Assembly (NCBI GenBank): GCA_965218865.1
Contig: CBDCME010000012.1
Span: 1 to 18,341, forward strand
Direction: 5' to 3'
DNA length: 18,341 bases
DNA from: CBDCME01 sp965218865
Lineage (GTDB): Bacteria > Pseudomonadota > Alphaproteobacteria > JAAXGF01
This document shows, piece by piece, positions 5,671 through 12,217 of this stretch. Position 1 is the first letter of the stretch. Every line of letters starts with the position of its first letter. Both the position numbers and the translations under genes were made by a program. The notes beneath the pieces were generated by a model. The model was not told where the DNA came from. It was given only the letters and a program-made list of their open reading frames with translations, and did not search any database.

Positions 5671-7836
5671 ATGGCGGTTCTCGACGCGGATTTCGGCACC
5701 GACCTGACGCCGTCCGAGGGCGGCGACACCCTGTGGTCGCTTCCCATCGTGGCGCCGGCGTGCGAGCCGCTCGATTGGGCGTCTCTGCTTGAAGAGGCAG
5801 AGGCGCGCATCGAGGAGGAACGGGGTCGCGCGCGAGTGGCGGAGTTGCGCCGCGAGGAACTGCGCCGGTCGGAGAGGGACGCCCGAGCGCTCGCGAACTC
5901 GCTGACGAGGCGGCTCGGCACCTGCCGGTTCAAGCTCAAGGCAGCCGCACCGAAGACCGCGTCGCGGGCTGTGAAGACGTTGGAACGCAGGGTCGAGTCC
6001 CAGGACGCCGAGATCTCCGATCTTCGCATCACGTTGCGCAGGTCTCACGAGCACCAGGAGCAGGTCGAGGCGCGCCACCAGGACGAGATCAACTGGCTGA
6101 AGCAGGATATCGACCGAGAGCGCTCGCGGATCGCGAAGGTGTACCGCAAGGGCGAGCGCGTGGCCGAGTCGCTGCGCAAGCAATTCGACCGGCGGCTCGC
6201 GGCGGCCCAGCGTTTGGTGGAGGCCCGGGAGGGCACGATCGCGTGGCTGCGCGAGCGCAACGACCGGCTGCGTGCGGCGGTCGTGCGGGCAACCGAGCTG
6301 ATCGCGTCGCTGCGGAAGAAAAATGCCGAGCTGCGCGCCGAGGTGCGGGATCTGAAGGGCGAGAACGCGGCGCTGGCCTTGCGTGTCGAGAAGCTGGAAC
6401 TCGACCTCGACAAGCTGCGTTCGACCCGGAGCGTCTTGTCCAAGGCACTCTACGGCAGCAGGAGCGAGCGGCAGAAGAAGCCGGGCACCGGGCGCAAGCG
6501 CGGCCAGCAGCGCGGCACCGCCGGACACGGGCGCACCCAACGCCCCGGGCTCGGACAGAAGAAGGAAACACGCGATCCGCCGGAGGATGCGCGCGTGTGT
6601 CCGCGCTGCGGCAAGCCCTATGCCGCCAACGGCGAGCGCTGCACCACTCTCTTCGAGATCGACATCGAGGCTTACGAGAACACCATCGTCCGGCCGCGCT
6701 ACCGCCGCGGTTGCGACTGCGCGTCCTCGCCGCGCGAGGTGACCGCGCCTGCGGTGACGCGGCTGTTCGAGACCACGCCCTACGGGATCAGCGTCTGGAC
6801 GTGCATGCTCTACGAACGGTTCGTCTGCTGCCGTCCCCTGCATCGGGTCGTGGCCTGGCTCGGCGACATGGGGCTGGCGATCTCGCCGGGGACGCTGGCC
6901 GACAGCACCAAGCGCTTCGTGCCGCTGTTCGAGCCGCTGGCCAAGTCGATCCTCGCGCACCAGAACGAGGCGGCGCTGCGCCATGCCGACGAAACATCCT
7001 GGCGCGTTCAGGCGTATCGCGAGAAGGGGCGCTCGAGCCGGGCCTGGCTGTGGACCTCTGTGAGCCCGGACGCGGTCTACTTCCACATCGATCCCTCGCG
7101 CAGCGCCGAGGTCGCGACGAAGCTGTTCGGCTCGACACAGGGCACCGTGGTCCTGGTCTGCGACCGGTTCAGCGCCTACAAGAAACTGGCCCGCGAGCTC
7201 GCCGGCAGGGTGATCCTGCAATGGTGCTGGGCGCATCAAAGGCGCTCGTTCATCGACCGCGCGGCGGGGCGTGTGCGGCTCAGGCGCTGGTGCCAGAGAT
7301 GGATCGAGCGAATCGCGGAGATCTACCGCCTGAACGATGCGCGGCTGGAGCATTACGACCCCGCTCACCCTCTCGAACGCCAGACGCCGGCGTTCGATGC
7401 GGCGCACGCCAAGCTGAAGAAGGCGGTCGACGAGCTGTTCGCAGCCGCCGAAGCGGAACTGGCCGGACTGACGGACAGGGCGCGCAGGGCCAAGCCGCTG
7501 CGATCGCTCGTCAAACACCGCGAGGGATTATGCGTCTTCGTCGACAAGCCGTTCGTGCCCATGGACAACAACCGCGGCGAGCTCGCCCTGCGCGGGGCTG
7601 TCATCGGGCGGCGATTGAGCTTCGGCTCCGACAGCGAGAAGGGCGCCGACTTCACCGCGACCATGTACTCCGTGGCCGGCACGCTGGCGATCAACGGCAT
7701 CGACGTCCGGCGCTGGCTCAAGGAATGGCTGACCGCGTGCGCGGAGAACGGCGGCAAGCCGCCGGACGACCTCTCGCCCTGGCTGCCGTGGTCGATGAGC
7801 GAGGAGCGCCGGCGCGAACTCACGGCGTCGGGATGA
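5671..7836 (+). CDS. IS66-like DDE transposase with long N-terminal coiled coil
   Basis: 721 residues, well beyond the roughly 500 of ordinary IS66 TnpC. Residues about 30-270 are rich in Glu, Arg, Lys and Leu with heptad character (for example RKKNAELRAEVRDLKGENAA), predicting a coiled coil. A basic linker follows, then a zinc-binding CPRCG at about 310-314 with a later GCDCA. The catalytic core has HADETSWRVQ (Asp440), VCDRFSAYKKL (Asp498) and DNNRGELALRGAVIG (Glu637). The end holds a block resembling the IS66 C-terminal domain (YSVAGTLAINGIDVRRWL). The start ATG at 5671 lies 85 bp inside the left tip, and the stop overlaps the next start as ATGA. No lesion is seen. The coiled coil may mediate multimerisation or take the place of missing helper proteins (inference). 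Confidence 0.9.
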   Translation: MAVLDADFGTDLTPSEGGDTLWSLPIVAPACEPLDWASLLEEAEARIEEERGRARVAELRREELRRSERDARALANSLTRRLGTCRFKLKAAAPKTASRAVKTLERRVESQDAEISDLRITLRRSHEHQEQVEARHQDEINWLKQDIDRERSRIAKVYRKGERVAESLRKQFDRRLAAAQRLVEAREGTIAWLRERNDRLRAAVVRATELIASLRKKNAELRAEVRDLKGENAALALRVEKLELDLDKLRSTRSVLSKALYGSRSERQKKPGTGRKRGQQRGTAGHGRTQRPGLGQKKETRDPPEDARVCPRCGKPYAANGERCTTLFEIDIEAYENTIVRPRYRRGCDCASSPREVTAPAVTRLFETTPYGISVWTCMLYERFVCCRPLHRVVAWLGDMGLAISPGTLADSTKRFVPLFEPLAKSILAHQNEAALRHADETSWRVQAYREKGRSSRAWLWTSVSPDAVYFHIDPSRSAEVATKLFGSTQGTVVLVCDRFSAYKKLARELAGRVILQWCWAHQRRSFIDRAAGRVRLRRWCQRWIERIAEIYRLNDARLEHYDPAHPLERQTPAFDAAHAKLKKAVDELFAAAEAELAGLTDRARRAKPLRSLVKHREGLCVFVDKPFVPMDNNRGELALRGAVIGRRLSFGSDSEKGADFTATMYSVAGTLAINGIDVRRWLKEWLTACAENGGKPPDDLSPWLPWSMSEERRRELTASG

Positions 7837-8714
7837 CCGGCGCGGTCGAGTGCCGCTACTACGGCCGAGACTTCACCGCCGAGGAAATGGCGCTTCTGCG
7901 GGCGCTCGTCGCCGGTCCCGCGCAGCTCAGCCGCCGGGCCCTGTCGATCGAGTTCTGCCGGCGCATCGGCTGGCTCAAGCCCGACGGCGGCCTCAAGGAC
8001 ATGATGGCCCGCGTCACCATGCTCGCCATGCACCGCGACGGCCTCATCGAGCTGCCGCCGCCCAGGTGGCAACGGGGCCGGCCCAAGCCCATCGCCTTCG
8101 GACCCGACACCGAGCCGCCGCTGTTCCCCGCGCCCACGACCCTCGACGAGGTCCGCCCGCTCGACTTCCGCGCCGTCGTGCACAGCACCCGGGAAAGCAG
8201 GCTCTGGAACGAGTTCGTCGCCCGCTACCACTACCTCGGATACAAGACCCTGGTCGGCGCCCAGATGCGCTACGCCGTTCACGACCGCAACGGCTGGCCC
8301 ATCGCCATGCTCGGCTTCTCCACCGCAGCCTGGAAGCTCGCCCCGCGCGACAACTTCATCGGATGGACGCCCGAGAAGCGTGAGAAGAACCTCCCGCTCG
8401 TGATCGACAATCCGAGGTTCCTGATCTTGCCCTGGATCGAGATCCCCAACCTCGGCTCGCACATCCTCGCCATCGTGCGCCGGCGCCTGCCCACCGACTG
8501 GACCGAGCGCTACGGCACCACCCCGGTGCTGATCGAAACCTTCGTCGAGATCCCGCGATACACCGGTGCCGTCTACCGGGCGTCGGGCTGGACCCGCATC
8601 GGGACCACCCAGGGCCGCGGACGCTACGACAGGCACACGACACGAGCCCAGCCGAAAAAGGACATCTGGCTGCGCTCCCTCCGAAAAGATTGGCGGCGTA
8701 CCCTCAATCGGTAG
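7833..8714 (+). CDS. DUF4338 / DruA-family protein encoded inside the IS66-like element
   Basis: A 293-residue product whose ATG overlaps the transposase stop (ATGA), implying translational coupling. Recognisable family blocks include RYHYLGYKTLVGAQMRYAV, RDNFIGWTPEKREKNL, NPRFLILPWIEIPNLGSHIL, PVLIETFVEIPRYTGAVYRA and GRGRYDR. DUF4338 defines DruA of the Druantia anti-phage systems, but the large helicase-like DruE needed for Druantia is missing here. The gene ends 42 bp before the right inverted repeat, so it belongs to the mobile element. A role as a transposition accessory protein, or as cargo, is inference; the biochemical function of the domain is not evident from sequence. The frame is open far upstream (to 6243) inside the transposase gene, but homology begins only after 7833. 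Confidence 0.85.
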   Translation: MTGAVECRYYGRDFTAEEMALLRALVAGPAQLSRRALSIEFCRRIGWLKPDGGLKDMMARVTMLAMHRDGLIELPPPRWQRGRPKPIAFGPDTEPPLFPAPTTLDEVRPLDFRAVVHSTRESRLWNEFVARYHYLGYKTLVGAQMRYAVHDRNGWPIAMLGFSTAAWKLAPRDNFIGWTPEKREKNLPLVIDNPRFLILPWIEIPNLGSHILAIVRRRLPTDWTERYGTTPVLIETFVEIPRYTGAVYRASGWTRIGTTQGRGRYDRHTTRAQPKKDIWLRSLRKDWRRTLNR

Positions 8715-8756
8715 AATCACACTCGGGTGCGGCCGAGTGCGGGTAAGCATCTCCTC

Positions 8757-8779
8757 ATCCCCCGGAACCCGAACGGTTA
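8757..8779 (-). repeat. right terminal inverted repeat of the IS66-like element, interrupted at its tip
   Basis: This complements 5587-5609 with a single mismatch. The expected outermost C is not at 8780, which is T and where the intron begins; a C directly before the second target duplication (10808) fits as the displaced terminal base. Confidence 0.88.
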
Positions 8780-9474
8780 TTGCGCCAGGCTAAGCCCTGG
8801 AGAGGAGGATGCCATGAACTGAAACCTCTCGTAGCGATCCAGCGGGTTCGACTCCCGCCCGGCAAAGGCGCAGCCCGCCAGCCGGAAGCGAGTCTTGCAT
8901 GGCGTGCGGTAACGCCCGTCGTGAAGCGTAGACAGCAGGTGATGAAGCGGCGGAGGAAGCCTCGAAATCGGTGAAGCGACGACGCCTTCATTGTTAATCG
9001 TGTGGGGGCAGCACCGGAAGCGCCGTTACTGGCGAGGCGCAACGGGTCGTCCGGGGTCGTAGACCGGCGCAAAGTCACGGGATGGGTCGCCAGGGAACCT
9101 GGGAGATCCTGCTCTTGCCCGCGGGCAAGACCGCTGGAAAGGGGATTGCCAGCAAGAAAAAATCCAGACCCCGGTCCGTCGCCGGGCCTGCACGGCAGCG
9201 GGAGCGCTCAAAGCGGACACGGACCCCGACAGGCACCCACGGAGCCGGCTGGCGAAACCAATAAGCCGAAGGACACGCGAGAGCAGGAAGTCGTAGCGTC
9301 CTGATAGTACCGCTGAAGGCGGGGAACCGTGCCCATCGGGACCCGCTGGAGGGAAGCGGGGCGTCATCTGAACAGAGCCACTGATGGGAAACGCTGGAGG
9401 AAACCCTGAGTTCCACCAACACGTTCACGAAACAGCAGTGGATAGCCGAACAGGCGAGGGAGCATCCGGATCGG

Positions 9475-10716
9475 GTGTTCACGTCCCTGCACCACCTCAT
9501 CGACGGCGAGTGGATGCGTGAAGCGTACCGCCGCACGCGCAAGGATGGGGCGACGGGCATCGACGGCGTGACGGCTGCCGACTACGAGAAGGACCTTGAG
9601 GCCAATCTCGATGACCTCCAGGACCGGATGAAGTCGGGTCGTTACTTTGCGCCGCCGGTGCGACGCCACTACATCCCCAAGGCGGACGGCACGAAACGCC
9701 CTCTCGGCATTCCGACGTTCGAAGACAAGGTGGCGCAGCGGGCAATCCTGATGCTGCTGGAGCCAATTTACGAGGCGGATTTTCTGCCGTGCTCGTACGG
9801 CTTCCGGCCCAAGCGGTCGGCTCACGATGCCCTCAACGTACTGCGCGCGGGTATCATCGAGCAGCGCCAACGGTGGGTGATAGACGCGGATTTGAAATCC
9901 TACTTCGACTCGATCTCGCATACTCACCTGCGGTCATTCCTCGACCTGCGGATCAAGGACGGCGTCGTAAGGCGCATGATCGACAAATGGCTGAAGGCAG
10001 GGGTGCTCGAAGAGGGCACCCTGCACAGGCCGGTCGCTGGCACTCCCCAAGGTGGGGTGATCTCGCCGACTCTCTCCAACATTTTCCTGCACCATGTGCT
10101 GGACAAGTGGTTCGAGGACGAGGTGAGGCCGCGCCTGCGCGGCAACTGCCAGTTGGTGAGATTCGCCGATGACTTTGTCGTCGCCCTCGAAGACCGCCAG
10201 AGCGGCAAGCGGCTGCTTGACGTGCTGGGCAAACGTCTCGGTCGATACGGGCTCACGCTCCATGAGGCCAAGACGCGCTATGTGGACTTCCGCCGGAGGC
10301 GTCCCTACGGGCGTCACTGGATGGCATCGGCCACGACGTTCGACTTCCTCGGCTTCACCCACGTCTGGGGGCGGTCGCTGCGAGGCAAGGACGTCGTTCG
10401 CCAAATCACGGCGAAAGGCCGCTTCGCCCGCGCGCTGAAATCGGTGCAGGACTGGTGCAAGAGCAACCGGCACCTGCCGATCAAGGCGCAGCATGACTAC
10501 CTCGTTCGGGCGATCCGGGGCCACTACGCATACTATGGTCTGACGGGAAACGGCAAACGTCTGGAGTGGTTCCGCTACCAGGTCGCACGCACATGGCGGA
10601 AGTGGCTTGCACGCCGCAGCCGTCGCAGGTGCCTGACCTGGGACCGGATGAACGAGATTCTCAAGCGCTACCCCCTGCCGTCGGTCAAGTTCGTGCGCTC
10701 ATGGCAACCTTCGTGA
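9475..10716 (+). CDS. ltrA: group II intron reverse transcriptase/maturase
   Basis: This protein copies and helps splice the surrounding intron. Reverse transcriptase motifs appear in order: KDGATGIDGVTAADYE, VRRHYIPKADGTKRPLGIPT, CSYGFRPKRSAHDAL, RWVIDADLKSYFDSI (catalytic Asp), TPQGGVISPTLSNIFLH, RFADDFVV (catalytic Asp pair, FADD for the common YADD) and DFLGFTH. A maturase (X) domain follows, ending RYPLPSVKF. No HNH endonuclease follows, so homing would depend on reverse splicing. The GTG at 9475 is the first ordinary start, but the frame is open from 9385 and encodes WETLEETLSSTNTFTKQQ, then AEQAREHP, which looks like the family N-terminus. No ATG lies in that stretch; CTG at 9394 or 9406 is possible. 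The true protein is probably about 23-27 residues longer. Confidence 0.93.
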   Translation: MFTSLHHLIDGEWMREAYRRTRKDGATGIDGVTAADYEKDLEANLDDLQDRMKSGRYFAPPVRRHYIPKADGTKRPLGIPTFEDKVAQRAILMLLEPIYEADFLPCSYGFRPKRSAHDALNVLRAGIIEQRQRWVIDADLKSYFDSISHTHLRSFLDLRIKDGVVRRMIDKWLKAGVLEEGTLHRPVAGTPQGGVISPTLSNIFLHHVLDKWFEDEVRPRLRGNCQLVRFADDFVVALEDRQSGKRLLDVLGKRLGRYGLTLHEAKTRYVDFRRRRPYGRHWMASATTFDFLGFTHVWGRSLRGKDVVRQITAKGRFARALKSVQDWCKSNRHLPIKAQHDYLVRAIRGHYAYYGLTGNGKRLEWFRYQVARTWRKWLARRSRRRCLTWDRMNEILKRYPLPSVKFVRSWQPS

Positions 10717-10734
10717 GCGAACCTGTCAGGTGAG

Positions 10735-10807
10735 GAACCGAGTGCGTCAATCGCGCACGCTCGGCTCTGTGGGGGGCGGGGCGCAGCAATGCCCCCGCCT
10801 ACCCGGC
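10735..10807 (+). ncRNA. group II intron domains V and VI
   Basis: Domain V: the CCGAG/CTCGG and TGCG/CGCA pairings are separated by a two-base CG bulge and capped by a short loop, as in the catalytic hairpin. Domain VI: GGCGGGGC pairs with GCCCCCGCC around GCAGCAAT. It is followed by a bulged A at 10801, the candidate lariat branch point, and a CCC that pairs with upstream GGG. Confidence 0.7.
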
Positions 10808-10808
10808 C

Positions 10809-11383
10809 GTGCACGGTATATTATCGGAGAACCGGGTCGAGCGCCGCATCGGTGGCAGGGCCAAGATCCCGAGTCTGCTCTCCAAACCCTCGTCATCCGC
10901 ATCGACCTGCCCCTGGACAAGGTCGAGATCCAACTGCTTCCGGAACGCCTCGAGCCAGTTCTGTCCAACGATGCTTCTGTCCTGTCCCCGGCATCCGCGG
11001 CCTCGGGCGATGCACCGACGCTGATCCTCTGCGCCCCGGCGCACCTCAGGCGGGCGGGCATGGAAATGAAGATGCTCATCGATGCGAAAGGATCCCGATA
11101 GGGCAAGCCCGACCCGAGCCTCGTCAAACTCCTGGTCAAGGCGCAGAAGCTCAAGGAGGCGATTGTTCAGGGTGGCGATCGTCTGGATCGCATCGCGGAG
11201 AGCGTCGGCGTTAGCCGTTCCTACTTCACCCGCCTCGTGAAACTGGCTTTCCTCGCTCCCGATATCACAAAGGCGATCCTCGAGGGGCGCCACCCCCCTG
11301 ACCTGACGGCGAGCCGGCTCATCAGAAATACCGGACTCCCCTTCGACTGGAACGATCAACGTACGGCGTTGGGGTTCACCTGA
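10809..11383 (+). pseudogene. serine recombinase C-terminal part (includes repeat copy 2)
   Basis: The first 8 bases are the right target duplication of the IS66-like element. The frame of 5557 continues here as VHGILSENRVERRIGGRAKI, then PSLLS. Near 10890-10900 homology shifts frame: the zinc-ribbon-like segment expected after PSLL is missing and the sequence resumes at TLVIRIDLPLDKVEIQLLPE, consistent with an internal deletion. A TAG at 11099-11101 interrupts the tail after DAKGSR. Beyond it the frame reads GKPDPSLVKLLVKAQKLKEA, then ESVGVSRSYFTRLVKLAFLA (helix-turn-helix-like) and WNDQRTALGFT with a stop at 11381-11383, a typical end for this recombinase group. Positions 10938-11189 are the second copy of the 252-bp repeat. 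Confidence 0.85.
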
Positions 11384-11417
11384 CGCCACCACGACCAAGA
11401 CTGATCCGACCGACAAA

Positions 11418-11450
11418 CCCCTCATCAGCTCTCATGAGGGGCTTTCTCTT
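11418..11450 (+). terminator. intrinsic terminator after the recombinase tail
   Basis: A perfect 8-bp stem (CCCCTCAT at 11418-11425 with ATGAGGGG at 11434-11441) with an 8-base loop, preceded by AAA and followed by CTTTCTCTT. It lies 35 bp past the recombinase stop and would have ended that transcript. Confidence 0.75.
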
Positions 11451-11691
11451 CATCGAAATCCGGGATCGGCAAAGCAAAGACCATCGATGGTACAGGCAAA
11501 CCAGCCGTCTGAACGGTACCACCAAAATGGCCGACGGAGATAATTGCCGACAGAGCGCGGTCACTCCGGCACCAAAGGGTCTCTGCGGGCAGCTCAGCGA
11601 TGCAATCAGGGCGCCAAGCCGCGGAAGTGTCGGGGCAAGTTCGAAGGCCGCATCATATTAAGAAAACGCTGCTATAACAATGACTTAGTGC
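11451..11691. other. intergenic segment between recombinase terminator and tRNA-Ser
   Basis: No ORF here resembles a known protein. It may hold the island end next to the tRNA gene, but no direct repeat of the tRNA 3' end was found elsewhere in the window, so no attachment site can be named. Confidence 0.4.
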
Positions 11692-11781
11692 TGGCGGAGG
11701 GGGAGGGATTCGAACCCTCGGTACGCGCGAGCGTACAACGGTTTTCGAGACCGCCCCGTTCGACCACTCCGGCACCCCTCC
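11692..11781 (-). tRNA. tRNA-Ser (anticodon CGA), CCA encoded
   Basis: The minus strand begins GGAGGGGTGCCGGAGTGG. The acceptor stem GGAGGGG pairs with CCCCTCC, followed by G and the encoded CCA. The anticodon stem CGGT/ACCG encloses the loop CTCGAAA, giving anticodon CGA, which reads UCG. A long variable arm (TACGCTCGCGCGTA) is characteristic of class II serine tRNAs. The T arm is GAGGGTTCGAATCCCTC. Total length is 90 nt including CCA. All elements are intact, so the gene should work. tRNA genes are frequent island integration sites, and this one sits at the island/chromosome border. Confidence 0.96.
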
Positions 11782-11977
11782 GGCAAACAGGATCAACCAC
11801 TTAACACGCGGACCCCGGCAACAAAACCCCAAACCGGCGCCGGACCCGCTCGCGTCTCATTGCGTCGACGCCCGCGCCGCGTCTCGAGGATTTCGTACCC
11901 AGGGTTGGCTTCTAATTTGGCGGCGGCTGGGGCAAGTTGTTCCGGTTGGACATCAGGCAGCGGTACGGGAGGCTTTC
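11782..11977. other. intergenic region upstream of the truncated hydrolase
   Basis: No gene is evident. It should contain the divergent promoters of tRNA-Ser (minus) and the hydrolase gene (plus), but I see no convincing -35/-10 pair. GGGAGG at about 11969-11974, just before the ATG at 11978, is close for a ribosome-binding site. Confidence 0.4.
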
Positions 11978-12155
11978 ATGACGGCTTGGATGGCGCGGTC
12001 GGGGATTATCCTAGCGCCGGTTTTGAGTTTGTTCGTGGCCTCACCGTCCCAGGCGGAGGTTAAGACCGTAACGATCGAATACAAGGACGGGGACACGATC
12101 CTGGCGGGTCTCCTGGCCTGGGACGACGCGGCGTCGGGCCGGCGCCCGGGCGTCC
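11978..12155 (+). pseudogene. dienelactone-hydrolase-like secreted protein, truncated after about 59 codons
   Basis: The protein starts with a likely signal peptide: a short N-terminus with Arg, the hydrophobic run SGIILAPVLSLFVASP, and SQA before EVKTVTIEYKDGDTILAGLL. The segment AWDDAASGRRPGVL matches the N-terminus of periplasmic dienelactone hydrolase family proteins, which continue with a conserved HEWWG-like strand. Here homology ends at GVL, where an IS3-like terminal sequence starts (12156), followed by an IS630 element. The catalytic Cys/Asp/His triad region is absent and does not reappear downstream, so the rest of the gene was lost. The frame runs on by chance to a stop at 12235. 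Confidence 0.75.
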
Positions 12156-12217
12156 TGAGGTGGACCCCGAAAACTGGACAATTGGCTAAGTTAGACTGCT
12201 GCTCCTATAACTTGCTA
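12156..12217. mobile_element. short IS3-like terminal remnant
   Basis: The segment starts TGAGGTGGACCCCGAAAACT and continues GGACAATTGG, a pattern familiar from IS3-family inverted repeats (TG at the tip, CCCCGAAAACTGGAC core). It interrupts the hydrolase gene and is cut after about 60 bp by the IS630 element. No IS3 transposase remains. The family call rests on pattern memory only. Confidence 0.5.

Larger units (their letters stand above)
8780..10807 (+). ncRNA. group II intron (2.0 kb) with internal reverse transcriptase
   Basis: The intron RNA is a self-splicing ribozyme that retrohomes with its encoded maturase. The 5' end TTGCGCC resembles the GUGYG consensus. About 600 bases of structured non-coding RNA (domains I-III) precede the reverse transcriptase in domain IV. 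A domain V-like hairpin lies near 10735-10768, followed by a domain VI stem with a bulged A at 10801. A candidate EBS1, TAATCGT at 8995-9001, pairs over seven bases (one G-U) with ACGGTTA at 8773-8779 directly upstream of the intron, supporting the 5' boundary. The 3' boundary at 10807 follows from the displaced terminal C of the host element and puts the branch A seven nucleotides from the end. Boundaries may be off by 1-2 bases. Confidence 0.85.
5586..10808 (+). mobile_element. IS66-like element carrying a DruA-family gene, split near its right tip by a group II intron
   Basis: The left tip GTAACCGTTCGGG starts at 5586, after GTGCACGG. The matching right inverted repeat ends at 8779 and lacks its final base. 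That base (C at 10808) is found after the intron, followed at 10809-10816 by the second GTGCACGG. IS66-family elements begin with GTAA and make 8-bp duplications, so both features fit. Without the intron the element would be 3195 bp and hold two genes with a 4-base overlap. The typical IS66 helper genes tnpA and tnpB are absent. The recombinase reading frame is restored across the insertion, independent support for these limits. Confidence 0.82.

Noticed and set aside
5641..7518. A 625-residue open frame on the minus strand of the IS66-like element.
   Set aside because: It is Arg/Leu/Ala-rich, resembles nothing and mirrors a well-supported transposase in GC-rich DNA.
6243..7832. The DruA-family frame is open far upstream, giving an apparent 823-residue protein.
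   Set aside because: The upstream part is a shadow of the transposase gene in another frame with no family similarity; homology starts at 7833.
7833..8714. A Druantia anti-phage system, suggested by the DruA-family protein.
   Set aside because: No DruE helicase or other Druantia partner is in the window, and the gene lies inside transposon ends. It is described as a transposon gene instead.
8842..8858. GCGGG-TTCGACT-CCCGC looks like the T arm of a tRNA.
   Set aside because: No acceptor, D or anticodon arm fits around it, and it lies in domain I of the group II intron, where a hairpin is expected.
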